Origin: Diplonema japonicum
Taxonomy: Eukaryota; Euglenozoa; Diplonemea; Diplonemida; Diplonemidae
Direction of reading: 5' to 3'
DNA length: 64,000 nucleotides
Assembly (NCBI GenBank): GCA_964019335.1
Contig: OZ025732.1
Coordinates: 359,604 to 423,603, forward strand
Shown here: in pieces, positions 18,140-27,765 of the stretch
Layout of the letters: each line of letters begins with the position of its first letter
Position numbering within the stretch: position 1 is the first letter of the stretch
Translations under genes and position numbers: made by a program
The notes under the pieces: generated by a model
What the model saw: only the letters and a program-made list of their open reading frames with translations
Database searches by the model: none
What the model was told of the DNA's origin: nothing

Positions 18140-18330
18140 ACCTACCCCCCAAACCCACCACAGCAACCGACTATCCCGCCGACGTAGCAAAGCCGATCAA
18201 GGCAGCTGAGCGAATTGAAAGAGTGAAAAAAAAAAAAAAGCCCCCCCACAAACCCACCCCAATGTATTTGAAAAGAAAAAAAAAAAAGAAATGCCAAACA
18301 ACCAGCAAAGCTTGTGGGTCTTACTTTCGC
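18140..18330 (+). mobile_element. LINE A 3' tail relic
   Basis: Matches the LINE A 3' region in order: CACAGCAACCGAC...GACGTAGC, AAAAAAGCCCCCC, an A tract, TGCCAAACAACCAGCAAAGCTTGTGG. It then breaks before the terminal hairpin. It has no coding sequence. Confidence 0.65.
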
Positions 18331-19211
18331 CTTTTTTGCCCTGTCGTTTTTACAGAGGCTGACTTTTTTGACCAGAGGAACAAACACGAGTACATTATTT
18401 TATTGTGTAAGATTTACATTTTTAAGGTTGACTGCGATACGACTAAAAAAACAGGGTGTGCAGCTAACCCTTCCCACTATACTTCTTGAAGTATACAATG
18501 TCTTGGGAACGTAACAGCTTGTCAGACAGAATTTTATAAACTAAATCCCCCCTTACTACTTTCTTACACAATTGAATAAATACCAACGTTACATCGCCTT
18601 TCCCCCATATTTTTATCCATTTTTTGTTACGTATCTGGTCAACACTTACGTTCTGGTTCGAAAGGTTTTTATTTTATTCCCTTTTCCGTTGGAAGAAATC
18701 TTTACCACCTGTTCTGTGTTCGGTGGACCTTATCTACACCGCTCCTGATCTACAACCTACAACCCGGGTTAACATGTTCCCCCCCCCCGGACCCCAGCTG
18801 AGGGGTGTCCCCCGAGAGGGACAGGCGCAGTAAGGCGGCGAACTTTGGCCTGGGAGCTAGCGATCTCGCGACCGTACAGTCATAGTCCCGGCTGTAAGGG
18901 TGACAAAAAAGACTTCAACATCAGAAGAAGAAGAATACATCCTGAGCTGAACACCCCGGTGCAGCAACAGTGGTGGTCGGATTTCTTCGCCCAAGGCGGA
19001 TGGAAACACCCGCTCTTTGGCTCCGAGACCCCAGGAGGCGATAAAACTAGACCTCCGGCCCCCCTGGTCGCAATCCCCCTCGACACACGGGCAGCCTTTG
19101 GCGCTGTTGCCTCACCTGTTTTGTTATCAGCGGCTGTCTTTTTTTTGTTTAATAAGGGCTTGCTCAAGTCTGACACTCACAGGGTTTGGGGTGGAACAGA
19201 AGCACAAGAGA
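18331..19211 (+). other. No gene recognised; leader of the 19212 gene at its end
   Basis: The sequence is AT-rich in its first part and GC-rich after 18770. I see no protein with recognisable domains, no repeat shared with the rest of the window, and no RNA gene. The last 80 bases contain TTTTTTTTGTTTAATAAGGG and CACTCACAG just upstream of the ATG, a possible splice acceptor. Confidence 0.4.
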
Positions 19212-20030
19212 ATGAACGATATAACAGTGTTCGTGAAGACGGGAGGCGGGGTTCACGATGTGGAGGTGTCGGGGAAGGAGACGGTGGGGATCCTGTACAA
19301 GAAGGCGGGGTGTGCTGCTGGTTTACTCAAGGGCAAGTTCAAACTGGTTTGGGAGGGAGATGTTTTGGACAGGAACGGCTGTGAAGAGCTTCAGCAACTT
19401 GGATTCGTGGATGGCTGCGTGGTCCATGTGGAGCCGGGTGTAACCGTTCGGCTGGATGCACTGAAGGATAAGGGTTCAGGAGTAGTTTTGGAACTGGAGG
19501 GGCTTGTGTCAGATGACCCTGAGCTGGTTCTGGTGGTGGAGGTGGCGTGTGTCGATGTGTTGTCCATGAAGAAGGAGGACCTTCCTTCTGGACTTCGGTT
19601 CCTCGTTGTCACCGACTCCACAGGCTGTGTTACAAGTATAGACGATTGGTTTCTTTATGAGTGCGACCACCTGTCATCTGTCTCACTCATCCTCCCCCAT
19701 GTTACTTCGATTGGTTCTGAATTCTTGTCGGGGTGCGAGAACCTAGAAACCATCGACTTGAATGCGATGGTTAACGTTTGCTCTCTTGGTCATTCCTTTT
19801 TGTCGATGTGCAAAAGACTAGGTGGCATCGACTTGAGTTCGATGTCCGGTATTCGTACCATTGGTGATTCTTTCTTGTCAGGGTGCGAGAGACTAGAGGC
19901 CATCGACTTAACTGCGATGGAGGAGGTTTCTTCCATTTCTCATCACTTCTTGTCGGGGTGCGAAAGACTAGTAACCGTCAGGTTGAGTGCGATGGCCAGG
20001 ACTTCTGCTGACGCAGGGATAATTCCATAG
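19212..20030 (+). CDS. UbL-LRR family protein
   Basis: The 272-residue protein starts at MNDITVFVKTGGG, the family start; the frame is open further upstream but those residues are not conserved. A ubiquitin-like domain (1-75) is followed by the linker (VRLDALKDKGSG, DPELVLVVEV, MKKEDLPSGLRFLVV) and about five BspA-like repeats (FLYECDHLSSVSL, FLSGCENLETIDLNAM, FLSMCKRLGGIDLSSM, FLSGCERLEAIDLTAM, FLSGCERLVTVRLSAM). It stops soon after the last repeat without the basic CaaX tail of the 10151 protein, so its C-terminus may be truncated. Function unknown. Confidence 0.75.
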   Translation: MNDITVFVKTGGGVHDVEVSGKETVGILYKKAGCAAGLLKGKFKLVWEGDVLDRNGCEELQQLGFVDGCVVHVEPGVTVRLDALKDKGSGVVLELEGLVSDDPELVLVVEVACVDVLSMKKEDLPSGLRFLVVTDSTGCVTSIDDWFLYECDHLSSVSLILPHVTSIGSEFLSGCENLETIDLNAMVNVCSLGHSFLSMCKRLGGIDLSSMSGIRTIGDSFLSGCERLEAIDLTAMEEVSSISHHFLSGCERLVTVRLSAMARTSADAGIIP

Positions 20031-20298
20031 CAGGACCGGGGGGGGGGAGTGTCAATGGGGAGCAAGCCTAGGGGGGGGGTAAAGCAGGGTTCCTTTTTCT
20101 TTTAGAGACCTTCGACTACCGCCCGTCGGCTTTGAGTAACGGCCCGTTCGAGGGGCCATGTTTCTTCCATTGGGTTATTACATAACTGATATAGTGATAG
20201 TTGGTGTCCTTTTTATAGCACGTGTTCTTCCCTTCCCTCTTTCTCTTAGAAAAGGGGGAGCACGTCTGCTGAGCTGCTTTAATGGGTTTTTTTTTTAA
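20031..20298. other. Spacer between UbL-LRR gene and piggyBac element
   Basis: The spacer contains G-runs (20039-20048, 20071-20080) and pyrimidine-rich stretches. No coding or repeat identity is visible. It ends at the TTAA (20295-20298) where the piggyBac element inserted. Confidence 0.4.
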
Positions 20299-22104
20299 CC
20301 ATCTACCAACGGACCATTTTTGCCCACCAGGGGGTAAATTTTCAAAACTTCAAAAAAAGCTATTCTAGCGCAACGCCGGGGCTATATGCCCCCGGAAATG
20401 CCTCCAGATGTCCCAATTCTAGAGAGAGGGTGCCCACAGCAGGGCCCACCCTCACAACATTGTCAAAAATATCGTTCCTAAAGTGCCCGAGAGGGGGTAC
20501 AAAAAACAAGTCAAAAAAAATCGACTGTAAAATTCTGTAAAAAGCTATTTAAGGCCTTCTTGACGCGGTTCGTACGTGCCCCAGGGCTGGGGGACTTCTT
20601 TTTTGACCCCGAGAGGGGTTTCTGGGGGGTATCCCCGGCAAGGTGGTAGTCTTTGAAGCACGGAGTCACGCAAAGTTGTACCAAGCAGGTTGAACACTGG
20701 AACTGGGGTCATTTCGACTTGCCATGCTTACACCGCACGTTGCGCTACTTTTTCGGGGAAATGGTCCCAGAACGTACTGTCGCGGCGCATTGGGGTCTCA
20801 GGGCACTCGTTCTGTGTTTCGGGGCATGGTATTGGGGCAGCCTGCTCTGTAGTTGACTTTATCTGTTGTTTAGACAGCCTCCCTAGTAGCCCTTCGATGA
20901 CTGCCTCTTTGAAAGGCATGAATCCACTGTCGTTCATACTCAGGGTGTTGGGGGGCAATGCTTCTTTCCAAACAAGCCAAGCATTTGCCAGAGATTTATC
21001 TAACACGTACGAAAATACTTTCAGGGGCCACTTCGAGTCATAAGGGAGCGTTTATGGCGTTTTGTCACAGCATCACCCAGCGTCGGTTCCGCCCATTGCG
21101 GTGTTGTAAATATGCACTTGGTGGGGAGTGGGATGTCCTTTCCGGCTTTCATTCTCTTTTGGCCGACACGTCAAATTTGACTTCACCAGAACATCCAACG
21201 TCGACAGAAAGCGTACAGGCTTGATGTCATGCCACGTTGTGGTGCAAAGGATGCTCACGTGCTGGTGGAACTGGGTGTCGCCACAGGATGCGTGTCCTTG
21301 GGCTTGCGGCCTCGCTTCTTTGGGGCATCCGTGATCTCCGGGAGGCCTTTGCGATAGGTAGAAGTCAGCACGCTTGTTTGTTTCGCTGTGGAAACACAGA
21401 TTTCCCAGAATAGTCAAAAAGCGGTCTCTTGACATGACGGTGGCGTACCCAGGGGTGTGGTTGAGAGACGTGGAGCCAGTGTGCCAGTAGTCAGAATAAT
21501 CTGGCTTGATATCCAAGTCCATCGACAAAAGGGCACCTAGGAAGGTACGCAAAGAAGCAGCATTGAGATCCAGGGAAACACCTTTTTTAGCCGCATTTGC
21601 CACATTGTTCGAAATTATGACCCAAATAACGTTTGGGGCGAGCATTTGGGAGAATATATGGAATGGCGTTGAGCCTCTGATGTCAAAACAGGGTCCACAA
21701 GGATTCCGATCTTCACGAAACCGGATGCCTTCCAACTGCTTCGGCTTTGCCGTCCAATCACCCTGCTGTGACTCGGTATCAGTCGAATTCGTATCAGAAT
21801 CACTGTCCGTACCAAAATTGCATAATAGGGATGAGCCATCAGTGCTACCATCACTCATAATGTCCTCTTCCGGCCTCTTTCTGGGTGCCCTTTTTTGAAG
21901 TGATTTTTAAGGGTAAATTTGGGCTGGCGTTTTTTTTTCTTTTTTCTTTTTCTTGTTAAGTTAGGGCAGCATTTAGTTTATATTTTTCATATTTTCCGCG
22001 CAGGACCCCGGATGCGAGAAGTGGCCGGGCTGTATTGCATTGAAAGCCCTTTGCGCAAAAGATTTTTTTTCAAATCGTCTCTAAAGACGCTCGTTGGTAG
22101 ATGG
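20299..22104 (-). mobile_element. piggyBac element, decayed, with TTAA target duplication
   Basis: TTAA at 20295-20298 is followed by CCATCTACCAACG. The exact inverted repeat CGTTGGTAGATGG ends at 22104 and is followed by TTAA (22105-22108). TTAA duplication is diagnostic of piggyBac. The 1.8-kb interior encodes a broken transposase on the minus strand. A CGTCT-CTAA-AGACG hairpin lies next to the right end. It sits about 140 bp upstream of the 22244 gene. A similar solo end occurs at 31606. Confidence 0.92.
20652..21858 (-). pseudogene. piggyBac transposase, broken
   Basis: Starting at 21858 on the minus strand, the protein has an acidic Ser/Asp-rich N-terminus. A core of the DDE_Tnp_1_7 type follows (TPFHIFSQMLAPNVIWVIISNN, RTFLGALLSMDLDIKPDYSDYW, MSRDRFLTILGNLCFH). 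An internal deletion near 21340 removes the region with the first catalytic Asp residues, joining to W-H-D-I-K-P-V and IYNTAMGGTDAG. The frame breaks after 21073; homology continues in 20728-21006 (AWLVWKEAL) and ends in a cysteine-rich C-terminus (C-x2-C, LCVTPCF) near 20660-20730, which contains a stop. The gene is inactive. Confidence 0.9.
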
Positions 22105-22108
22105 TTAA

Positions 22109-22243
22109 ATAGGTTTACATGTTTCTCGAGTGTTTTCAGCCCCCCCTCCCTGACCCGCTCCTCTACATATTCCTTTTCGTATGCGCCTGACCACAAAGAT
22201 AACACACAGGAGACGGAAGAAGATAAGGGGGTACCACATAACC
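22109..22243 (+). promoter_or_regulatory. Leader of the 22244 gene
   Basis: TTCTCGAGTGTTTTCAGCCCC with C/T-rich sequence resembles part of leader type 2. A CACACAG precedes GAGACGG, and GTACCACATAACC lies next to the ATG. The piggyBac element ends immediately upstream, so any original promoter further upstream was displaced by 1.8 kb. Confidence 0.35.
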
Positions 22244-23365
22244 ATGAAAGGAAGCGAAGGACCATCGGCAGTGACGCTGCAGGCGAGGCTCCCCACCTCT
22301 GAGACCATCAGCATTGAGGCAGTGGCTTCGGAGGAGATGAAGAAGGTGAAGGAGAGGATCGCATCGATGGGAGGGTTTGATGTGGACATCTTCACCCTCA
22401 CCTTCGATGGGGTGGTGGTGGCGGCGGCTGCTGACGACGGCGGTGGACAGCTTGTCGGAGATCTTCCTTTTGAGGATGGAAGCATTCTTGAAGTGGTGGT
22501 GTGCAAGAGGCAGGCGGCTCTGTTGAAGCTTTCTGAGTTGGGTATCGAGGTGGAAGGATACGATTTACTTGGTGATGCCTTTTCAGATTTGATAAACGAG
22601 GAGGACAAAATAGCAGACGAGAGGATTTGCGAGGTTGTGAGCCTTCTCCTGGATGCTGGGGTGAGTGGTGGGGAGGAAGTGGCCCTTCACAGGGCGGCCA
22701 ACCTCAATCTTCCTTCTTGTGTGGAGGTCCTCTTGACTCGTACTTCTGTGGACGTGAATTCAGAGGTTTTTCTTCCTGAGGAGTGGTGTGATTCGTGTAC
22801 AGCACTTCACCGGGCCACTTCGGAGGAGGTGGTGGCTATTCTCTTGAGACACAATGCAGATGTCAACGCAAAGGACAGTGGCGGTGAGCCTGTCATTCAC
22901 TATGCAGCACGTTGGAGTCCGGTGGGCACGCTTTCTGTACTTCTGGAGCACAATGCCGATGTAAATGCGAGAGGCAGGAGAGGAAGGACGGCTCTTCATG
23001 TCTCCTCTGAAATTGAGCACCGGCCGCCAAAGGTTCACCTGCTTCTTGAACACAAGGCAGACATCGAAGCAAAAGACAACGAGGGAAGAACACCCCTTTT
23101 CACGACTAATAGTTTAAAGGTGGCTGAAGCACTTCTTGAGCACAATGCTGATGTGAAGGCAAGGGACAATAGAGGGAACACGTGTCTGCACAACGCTGTT
23201 GAAAGAGGTTGGTACAAAGTGTTACCTGTTCTGCTGAGACACAATGCAGATGTGACGGTAATGAACGATGAAGGGAAGACGGCTCTCGATCTTGTCCCCT
23301 CTGATGACAGCGACAAGGTCAAGGCGATGCGGTACCTGTTGCAGGAACCTCAGTCTCGCTCATGA
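22244..23365 (+). CDS. UbL-Ank family protein lacking the C-terminal box
   Basis: The 373-residue ORF starts MKGSEGPSAV. The UbL domain (8-90), linker, degenerate VEVLLTRTSVDV repeat and about six ankyrin repeats are as in the family. Near the end, the family sequence GACCCGAGTCTCGC is replaced by GAACCTCAGTCTCGC, a net +1 change. The protein therefore ends QEPQSRS instead of continuing through the roughly 35-residue box (DLELFESGRELSDV, LPVVQLI). The box is still recognisable in another frame after the stop. The domain content suggests it may still fold as a scaffold. Confidence 0.75.
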   Translation: MKGSEGPSAVTLQARLPTSETISIEAVASEEMKKVKERIASMGGFDVDIFTLTFDGVVVAAAADDGGGQLVGDLPFEDGSILEVVVCKRQAALLKLSELGIEVEGYDLLGDAFSDLINEEDKIADERICEVVSLLLDAGVSGGEEVALHRAANLNLPSCVEVLLTRTSVDVNSEVFLPEEWCDSCTALHRATSEEVVAILLRHNADVNAKDSGGEPVIHYAARWSPVGTLSVLLEHNADVNARGRRGRTALHVSSEIEHRPPKVHLLLEHKADIEAKDNEGRTPLFTTNSLKVAEALLEHNADVKARDNRGNTCLHNAVERGWYKVLPVLLRHNADVTVMNDEGKTALDLVPSDDSDKVKAMRYLLQEPQSRS

Positions 23366-23536
23366 TCGGAGCGACAGCTGACCGACGTCAGCAGGCTTCC
23401 TGTTGTTGGGCTGATTTCAAAGAGTATGTTTAGTCGTCACCGCCATTTCGGTTGTGCCTCCCGCTCATTTTTCTTTGGTCATTGCCGGTCATTTTTACTC
23501 ACTGCCCCCCTCCGCAAAAGCTCCACAAAAGCCCGT

Positions 23537-23640
23537 CATCCAAAGCAAGCAGGGACAAACACTTCGACACCCTGACGCTGAGACACATTCTTGTGGAGAA
23601 CCCACGAAAAGCAATCAAATATCTTGAGACACCGCCGATC
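23537..23640 (+). mobile_element. LINE A fragment (end of ORF)
   Basis: About 100 bp match LINE A 2360-2460 (SSKASRDKHFDTLTLRHIL...NPRKAIKYLE) at near-nucleotide identity. It then merges with unrelated sequence containing TTTCTCACGGAAAAACAGAG, reminiscent of the LINE A 3' UTR. Confidence 0.8.
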
Positions 23641-23699
23641 CCCAAGAGAGTGTACAATCCTGTTTCTCACGGAAAAACAGAGAACTTATCTATCCCCCA

Positions 23700-23835
23700 C
23701 CAGCACCGGTCAGTCACCTTTATTCTTTTTTATTCGACTCTCTGTTTTCGTATGCAGTATTTATCCTTCCTTACCACTTTTATTTTACTTTTTCGTTTCT
23801 TTATTCCCACTTGCAATAACATTTCAACTACCTAC
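23700..23835 (+). repeat. R3 dispersed leader repeat, diverged copy
   Basis: Contains CAGTCACCTTTATTC, TATTCGACTCTCTGTTTTCG, TATGCAGTATTTATCC and ends in ...AACATTTCAACTACC, where other copies have CATTTCAG. It is followed by LINE A-like tail strings (CAGCAGCCGACCA, GGATACTGAGGTGCGGCACCC) and then the chimeric gene. Confidence 0.65.
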
Positions 23836-23959
23836 CCCCCACCAGCAGCCGACCAATCAGATGCAGCAGAAAAGGATACTGAGGTGCGGCACCCACAGTA
23901 GCCAAAAGAAAAAAAAGAAAAAGAGAAAGAAAATGAAAAGAAAGAGGTCAGATGAAGGA

Positions 23960-25348
23960 ATGAACGATATGACAGTGTTCGTGAAGACGGGAGGCGGGGT
24001 TCACGATGTGGAAGTGTTGGGAAAGGACCTGCACAAGAAGGTAGGGTGTGCTGCTAGTTTAATCGTTGAAAGAAAACAAGAAAAAGACAAAACCATGAAA
24101 GGAAGCGAAGGACCATCGGCAGTGACGCTGCAGGCGAGGCTCCCCACCTCTGAGACCATCAGCATTGAGGCAGTGGCTTCGGAGGAGATGAAGAAGGTGA
24201 AGGAGAGGATCGCATCGATGGGAGGGTTGGATGTGGACATCTTCACCCTCACCTTCGATGGGGTGATGGTGGCGGCGGCAGCGGCTGCTGACGACGGCGG
24301 TGGACAGCTTGTCGGAGATCTTCCTTTTGAGGATGGAAGCATTCTTGAGGTGGTGGTGTGCAAGAGGCAGGCGGCTCTGTTGAAGCTTTCTGAGTTGGGT
24401 ATCGAGGTGGAAGGATGGGATTTACTTGGTGATGCCTTTTCAGATTTGATAAACGAGAAGAACAAAATAGCAGACGAGAGGATTTGCGAGGTTGTGAGCC
24501 TTCTCCTGGATGCTGGGGTGAGTGGTGGGGAGGAAGTGGCCCTTCACAGGGCGGCCAACCTCAATCTTCCTTCTTGTGTGGAGGTCCTCTTGACTCGCAC
24601 TTCTGTGGACGTGAATTCAGTGGTTTTTCTTCCTGAGGAGTGGTGTGATCCGTGTACAGCACTTCACCGGGCCACTTCGGAGGTGGCGGCTGTTCTCTTG
24701 AGACACAATGCAGATGTCAACGCAAGAGACGGTGACGGTGTTCCTGTCATTCACGAAGCAGCATGTGGGAAGCAATCTGGGGGCAGGCTTTCTGTACTTC
24801 TGAGGTACAATGCAGATGTGAATGCAAGAGACAGGGAAGGAAAGACTGCTCTTCATGACGGCCGGTTCAGTCCTCACCCCTCTGCTGTACGACTGCTTCT
24901 TGAGCACGGGGCAGACACCGAGACAAGAGACGACCGGGGAAGAACACCTCTTTTCTTGGCTGGTTTAGAGGTGGCTGAGGCACTTCTTGATCACGGTGCT
25001 GATGTGAAGGCAAGAGACAATAGAGGGAACACGTGTCTGCACCACCCTGTTGAAAGAGGCTTGTTCGAGGTGTTACCTGTTCTGCTGAGGCACAATGCAG
25101 ATGTGACGGCAAGGAACGATGAAGGGAAGACGGCTCTCGATCTTGTCTACTCTGACAACAGGAACAGGTTGAGGGCGACAGTGCTCTACGGGGGGGACTT
25201 GTTCAAGGCGGTGCGACACCTGTTGCAGGACCCGAGTCTCGCTCATGATCTGGAGCTATTCGAAAATGGGAGGGAGCTGAGCGACGTCAACAGGCTTCCT
25301 GTTGTTCAACTGATATCTAGAGAGATCGGTAAGAGAAGGAGCCGCTGA
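23960..25348 (+). CDS. Chimeric UbL-LRR/UbL-Ank protein
   Basis: The first 45 codons are the start of a UbL-LRR gene (MNDMTVFVKTGGGVHDVEV, with a short deletion, then KVGCAASL). They run in frame through the former 5' leader of a UbL-Ank gene (ERKQEKDKT) into its own start MKGSEGPSAV at 24095. The remainder is a complete 417-residue UbL-Ank protein with an Ala-rich insertion in the UbL loop, about six ankyrin repeats and the C-terminal box (LELFENGRELSDV, LPVVQLI). Which ATG is used is unknown: 23960 gives 462 residues, 24095 gives 417. The 3' half is nearly identical to 25572-26804, indicating recent duplication or gene conversion. Confidence 0.7.
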   Translation: MNDMTVFVKTGGGVHDVEVLGKDLHKKVGCAASLIVERKQEKDKTMKGSEGPSAVTLQARLPTSETISIEAVASEEMKKVKERIASMGGLDVDIFTLTFDGVMVAAAAAADDGGGQLVGDLPFEDGSILEVVVCKRQAALLKLSELGIEVEGWDLLGDAFSDLINEKNKIADERICEVVSLLLDAGVSGGEEVALHRAANLNLPSCVEVLLTRTSVDVNSVVFLPEEWCDPCTALHRATSEVAAVLLRHNADVNARDGDGVPVIHEAACGKQSGGRLSVLLRYNADVNARDREGKTALHDGRFSPHPSAVRLLLEHGADTETRDDRGRTPLFLAGLEVAEALLDHGADVKARDNRGNTCLHHPVERGLFEVLPVLLRHNADVTARNDEGKTALDLVYSDNRNRLRATVLYGGDLFKAVRHLLQDPSLAHDLELFENGRELSDVNRLPVVQLISREIGKRRSR

Positions 25349-25439
25349 ATGGTACAGGTAGTGGATGAGAACAAGGGTGATTTCAAAGGGTACCTTCCTT
25401 ATTTTTTGGGGCCTTCTTCCAGCATAGCCGGCCCCAGAA

Positions 25440-25571
25440 GTTCTTTTTTTGGAGATTCGTTCCAGTGTTTTGTTAGTTTCATTAGCTCTTTTGCTTTTGT
25501 ATTTTCATTTTTATTTTTTTACTTCTTCTCAATTATTAACTTTGCACAAATATAAGGGATACCACATAACC
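25440..25571 (+). promoter_or_regulatory. Leader type 1 of the 25572 gene
   Basis: GGAGATTCGTTCCAGTGTTTTG, a long T-rich tract, TTAACTTTGCACAAATATAAG and GGATACCACATAACC lead directly to the ATG. Nearly identical sequence lies at 3030-3150, showing that the whole 5' unit was duplicated. Confidence 0.55.
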
Positions 25572-26804
25572 ATGAGCGGGAACGAAGGACCACCGACAGT
25601 AACGCTGCAGGCGAGGCTCCCCACCTCTGAGACCATCAGCATTGAGGCAGTGGCTTCGGAAGAGATGAAGAAGGTGAAGGAGAGGATCGCATCGATGGGA
25701 GGGTTGGATGTAGACAGCTTCACCCTCACCTTCGATGGGGTGGTGGTGGCGGCGGCTTCTGATGACGGCGGTGGACAGCTCGTCGGAGATCTTCCTTTTG
25801 AGGATGGAAGCATGCTTGAGGTGGTGGTGTGCAAGAGGCAGGTGGCTCTGTTGAAGCTTTCTGAGATGGGGATCGAAGTGAAAGGAAGGGACTTGTTCGA
25901 GGTAATTGATGAAAGGCAAGGGCGCAACAGAGAGGGGGTCTGTGAGGTTGTGAACCTTCTCCTGGATGCTGGGGTGAGTGGCAGGGAGGAGGAGTCCCTT
26001 CACAGGGCGGCCGAGCACAATCTTCCTTCTTGTGTGGAGGTCCTCTTGACTCGCACTTCTGTGGACGTGAATTCAAAAGTGTCTTTACCTGGCGATTGGA
26101 GGAGTACGTGCACAGCACTTCACCGGGCAACTTCGGAGGTGGTGGCTGTTCTCTTGAGACACAATGCAGATGTCAACGCAAGAGACGGTGACGGTGTTCC
26201 TGTCATTCACGAAGCAGCATGTGGGAAGCAGCCTGGGGGCAAGCTATCTGTACTTCTGAGGTACAATGCAGATGTGAATGCAAGAAACAGGGAAGGAAAG
26301 ACTGCTCTTCATGACGGCCGGTTCAGTCCTCACCCCTCTGCTGTACGACTGCTTCTTGAGCACGGGGCAGACACCGAGACAAGAGACGACCGGGGAAGAA
26401 CACCTCTTTTCTTGGCTGGTTTAGAGGTGGCTGAGGCACTTCTTGATCACGGTGCTGATGTGAAGGCAAGAGACAATAGAGGGAACACGTGTCTGCACCA
26501 CCCTGTTGAAAGAGGCTTGTTCGAGGTGTTACCTGTTCTGCTGAGGCACAATGCAGATGTGACGGCAAGGAACGATGAAGGGAAGACGGCTCTCGATCTT
26601 GTCTACTCTGACAACAGGGACAGGTTGAGGGCGATAGTGTTCTACGGGGAGGACTTGTTCAAGGCGGCGCGACACCTGTTGCAGGACCCGAGTCTCGCTC
26701 ATGATCTGGAGCTATTCGAAAATGGGAGGGAGCTGAGCGACGTCAACAGGCTTCCTGTTGTTCAACTGATATCTAGAGAGATCGGTAAGAGAAGGAGCCG
26801 CTGA
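25572..26804 (+). CDS. UbL-Ank family protein
   Basis: The 410-residue ORF starts MSGNEGPPTV after leader type 1; upstream in-frame codons are leader, not conserved protein. It has the UbL domain, linker, VEVLLTRTSVDV repeat, about six ankyrin repeats and the full C-terminal box. From the VPVIHEAACGKQ repeat to beyond the stop (GGTACAGGTAGTGGATGAG) it is almost identical to the 23960 gene 1,456 bp upstream, including an identical 81-codon antisense ORF in both. The pair looks like a recent tandem duplication or gene conversion. Confidence 0.8.
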   Translation: MSGNEGPPTVTLQARLPTSETISIEAVASEEMKKVKERIASMGGLDVDSFTLTFDGVVVAAASDDGGGQLVGDLPFEDGSMLEVVVCKRQVALLKLSEMGIEVKGRDLFEVIDERQGRNREGVCEVVNLLLDAGVSGREEESLHRAAEHNLPSCVEVLLTRTSVDVNSKVSLPGDWRSTCTALHRATSEVVAVLLRHNADVNARDGDGVPVIHEAACGKQPGGKLSVLLRYNADVNARNREGKTALHDGRFSPHPSAVRLLLEHGADTETRDDRGRTPLFLAGLEVAEALLDHGADVKARDNRGNTCLHHPVERGLFEVLPVLLRHNADVTARNDEGKTALDLVYSDNRDRLRAIVFYGEDLFKAARHLLQDPSLAHDLELFENGRELSDVNRLPVVQLISREIGKRRSR

Positions 26805-26974
26805 ATGGTACAGGTAGTGGATGAGAACAAGGGTGATTTCAAAGAGGTTTGCCGGTTTTAGTATTTCGAGGTATGATCACTCCACACGTGCCTCTCGTCA
26901 CTCCCGGCAGCCTCTGGTCTCTGGCGCTGTTTCTTCATTTGTTTCGTCATCAGCGGCCATCTATCAGTTCCTCC

Positions 26975-27113
26975 TAGTGTAGACAAGCACTACGACATCC
27001 ACACGCTGGAGCACATCCTCATCAAAGACCCGAAGAGGGCAATCAGGTTCATCGAGAACACCGAAGAGACCACCAGGAAGCCCACCGACTAACCCCCACC
27101 GACTAGCCGTCTA
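26975..27113 (+). mobile_element. LINE B fragment
   Basis: Matches the end of the LINE B ORF (DKHYDIHTLEHILI, PKRAI, KPTD) and the start of its 3' UTR (CCGACTAGCCGTCTACC). It then joins abruptly to a PLE protease fragment. Confidence 0.8.
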
Positions 27114-27765
27114 CCGTGGCAGCCACTGGATTATCGCTCTCCTTACAAACGGACGGTACGTCGTTAAAGACACCGACAAAAAGTTAAGGACCCAGCGTGT
27201 CCACCAGCTTTGCACGACCTACCGCGAGCACAACATCCTCTGCATCACAGACAAGACGTGGGCCGAGACAGCCCCGGGCAGGAAACACATTACTCGTGTT
27301 CTTGACCCTGAGGCAGAGCGCCGCGAGTTAGAGCCGGTCGTCACCCCGGCGGCACGGCAGGCGAGCTACTCGAATCCAGAAACGGCTGAGGGTGCTGTCA
27401 ACACCCCCGATGACCGCACCCTCCTTATCTACGTCGCCAAGGCCGCAGCCGTAGCTGCACATGCCACACGCGTCAGACGGTCTGACACGACAGCCGCCGC
27501 TCCATCTATGACTACACACACCGCTCACATCGAGCGTCCCGTCGCCATAACCTTCGTGGCCCTAGTTGCCGCTGTGGCCGCCCGGGCCGTACACACCGGA
27601 TGCTCTGTCGCCACCACATCTGCGGCGAGCCAGACAGACTTAGTGGGGACGATCCCACTTTTCCCGAAGGTCGCAAGTTTGTGGAAGTCTGCGCCACAGA
27701 TAGCAGTCGCAGCCTGTCAGACGGACCCGACCGCAACACCTGTGCTGTTCTCGTCTTTTCCGTAG
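27114..27765 (+). pseudogene. PLE-related fragment: second copy of the Josephin-like domain
   Basis: The frame is open throughout but lacks a start. It begins HWIIALLTNGRYVVKDTDKK, then REHNILCITDKTWAE. This is collinear with the PLE segment GHWTTAIKTGRSWYTVMDTDKE...EQNILGITEESWAR. The His and Asp positions are retained while much of the rest differs, so it derives from a different PLE lineage. The Cys half is missing. The C-terminal part is Ala/Val/Thr-rich (ASQTDLVGT, ACQTDPTA) and unrecognised. Confidence 0.65.

Noticed and set aside
22105-22608. Recurrent minus-strand ORFs with HHHPIEGEGEDVHIQPSHR-type sequence
   Set aside because: They recur only because they lie opposite the conserved UbL head of every Ank gene.
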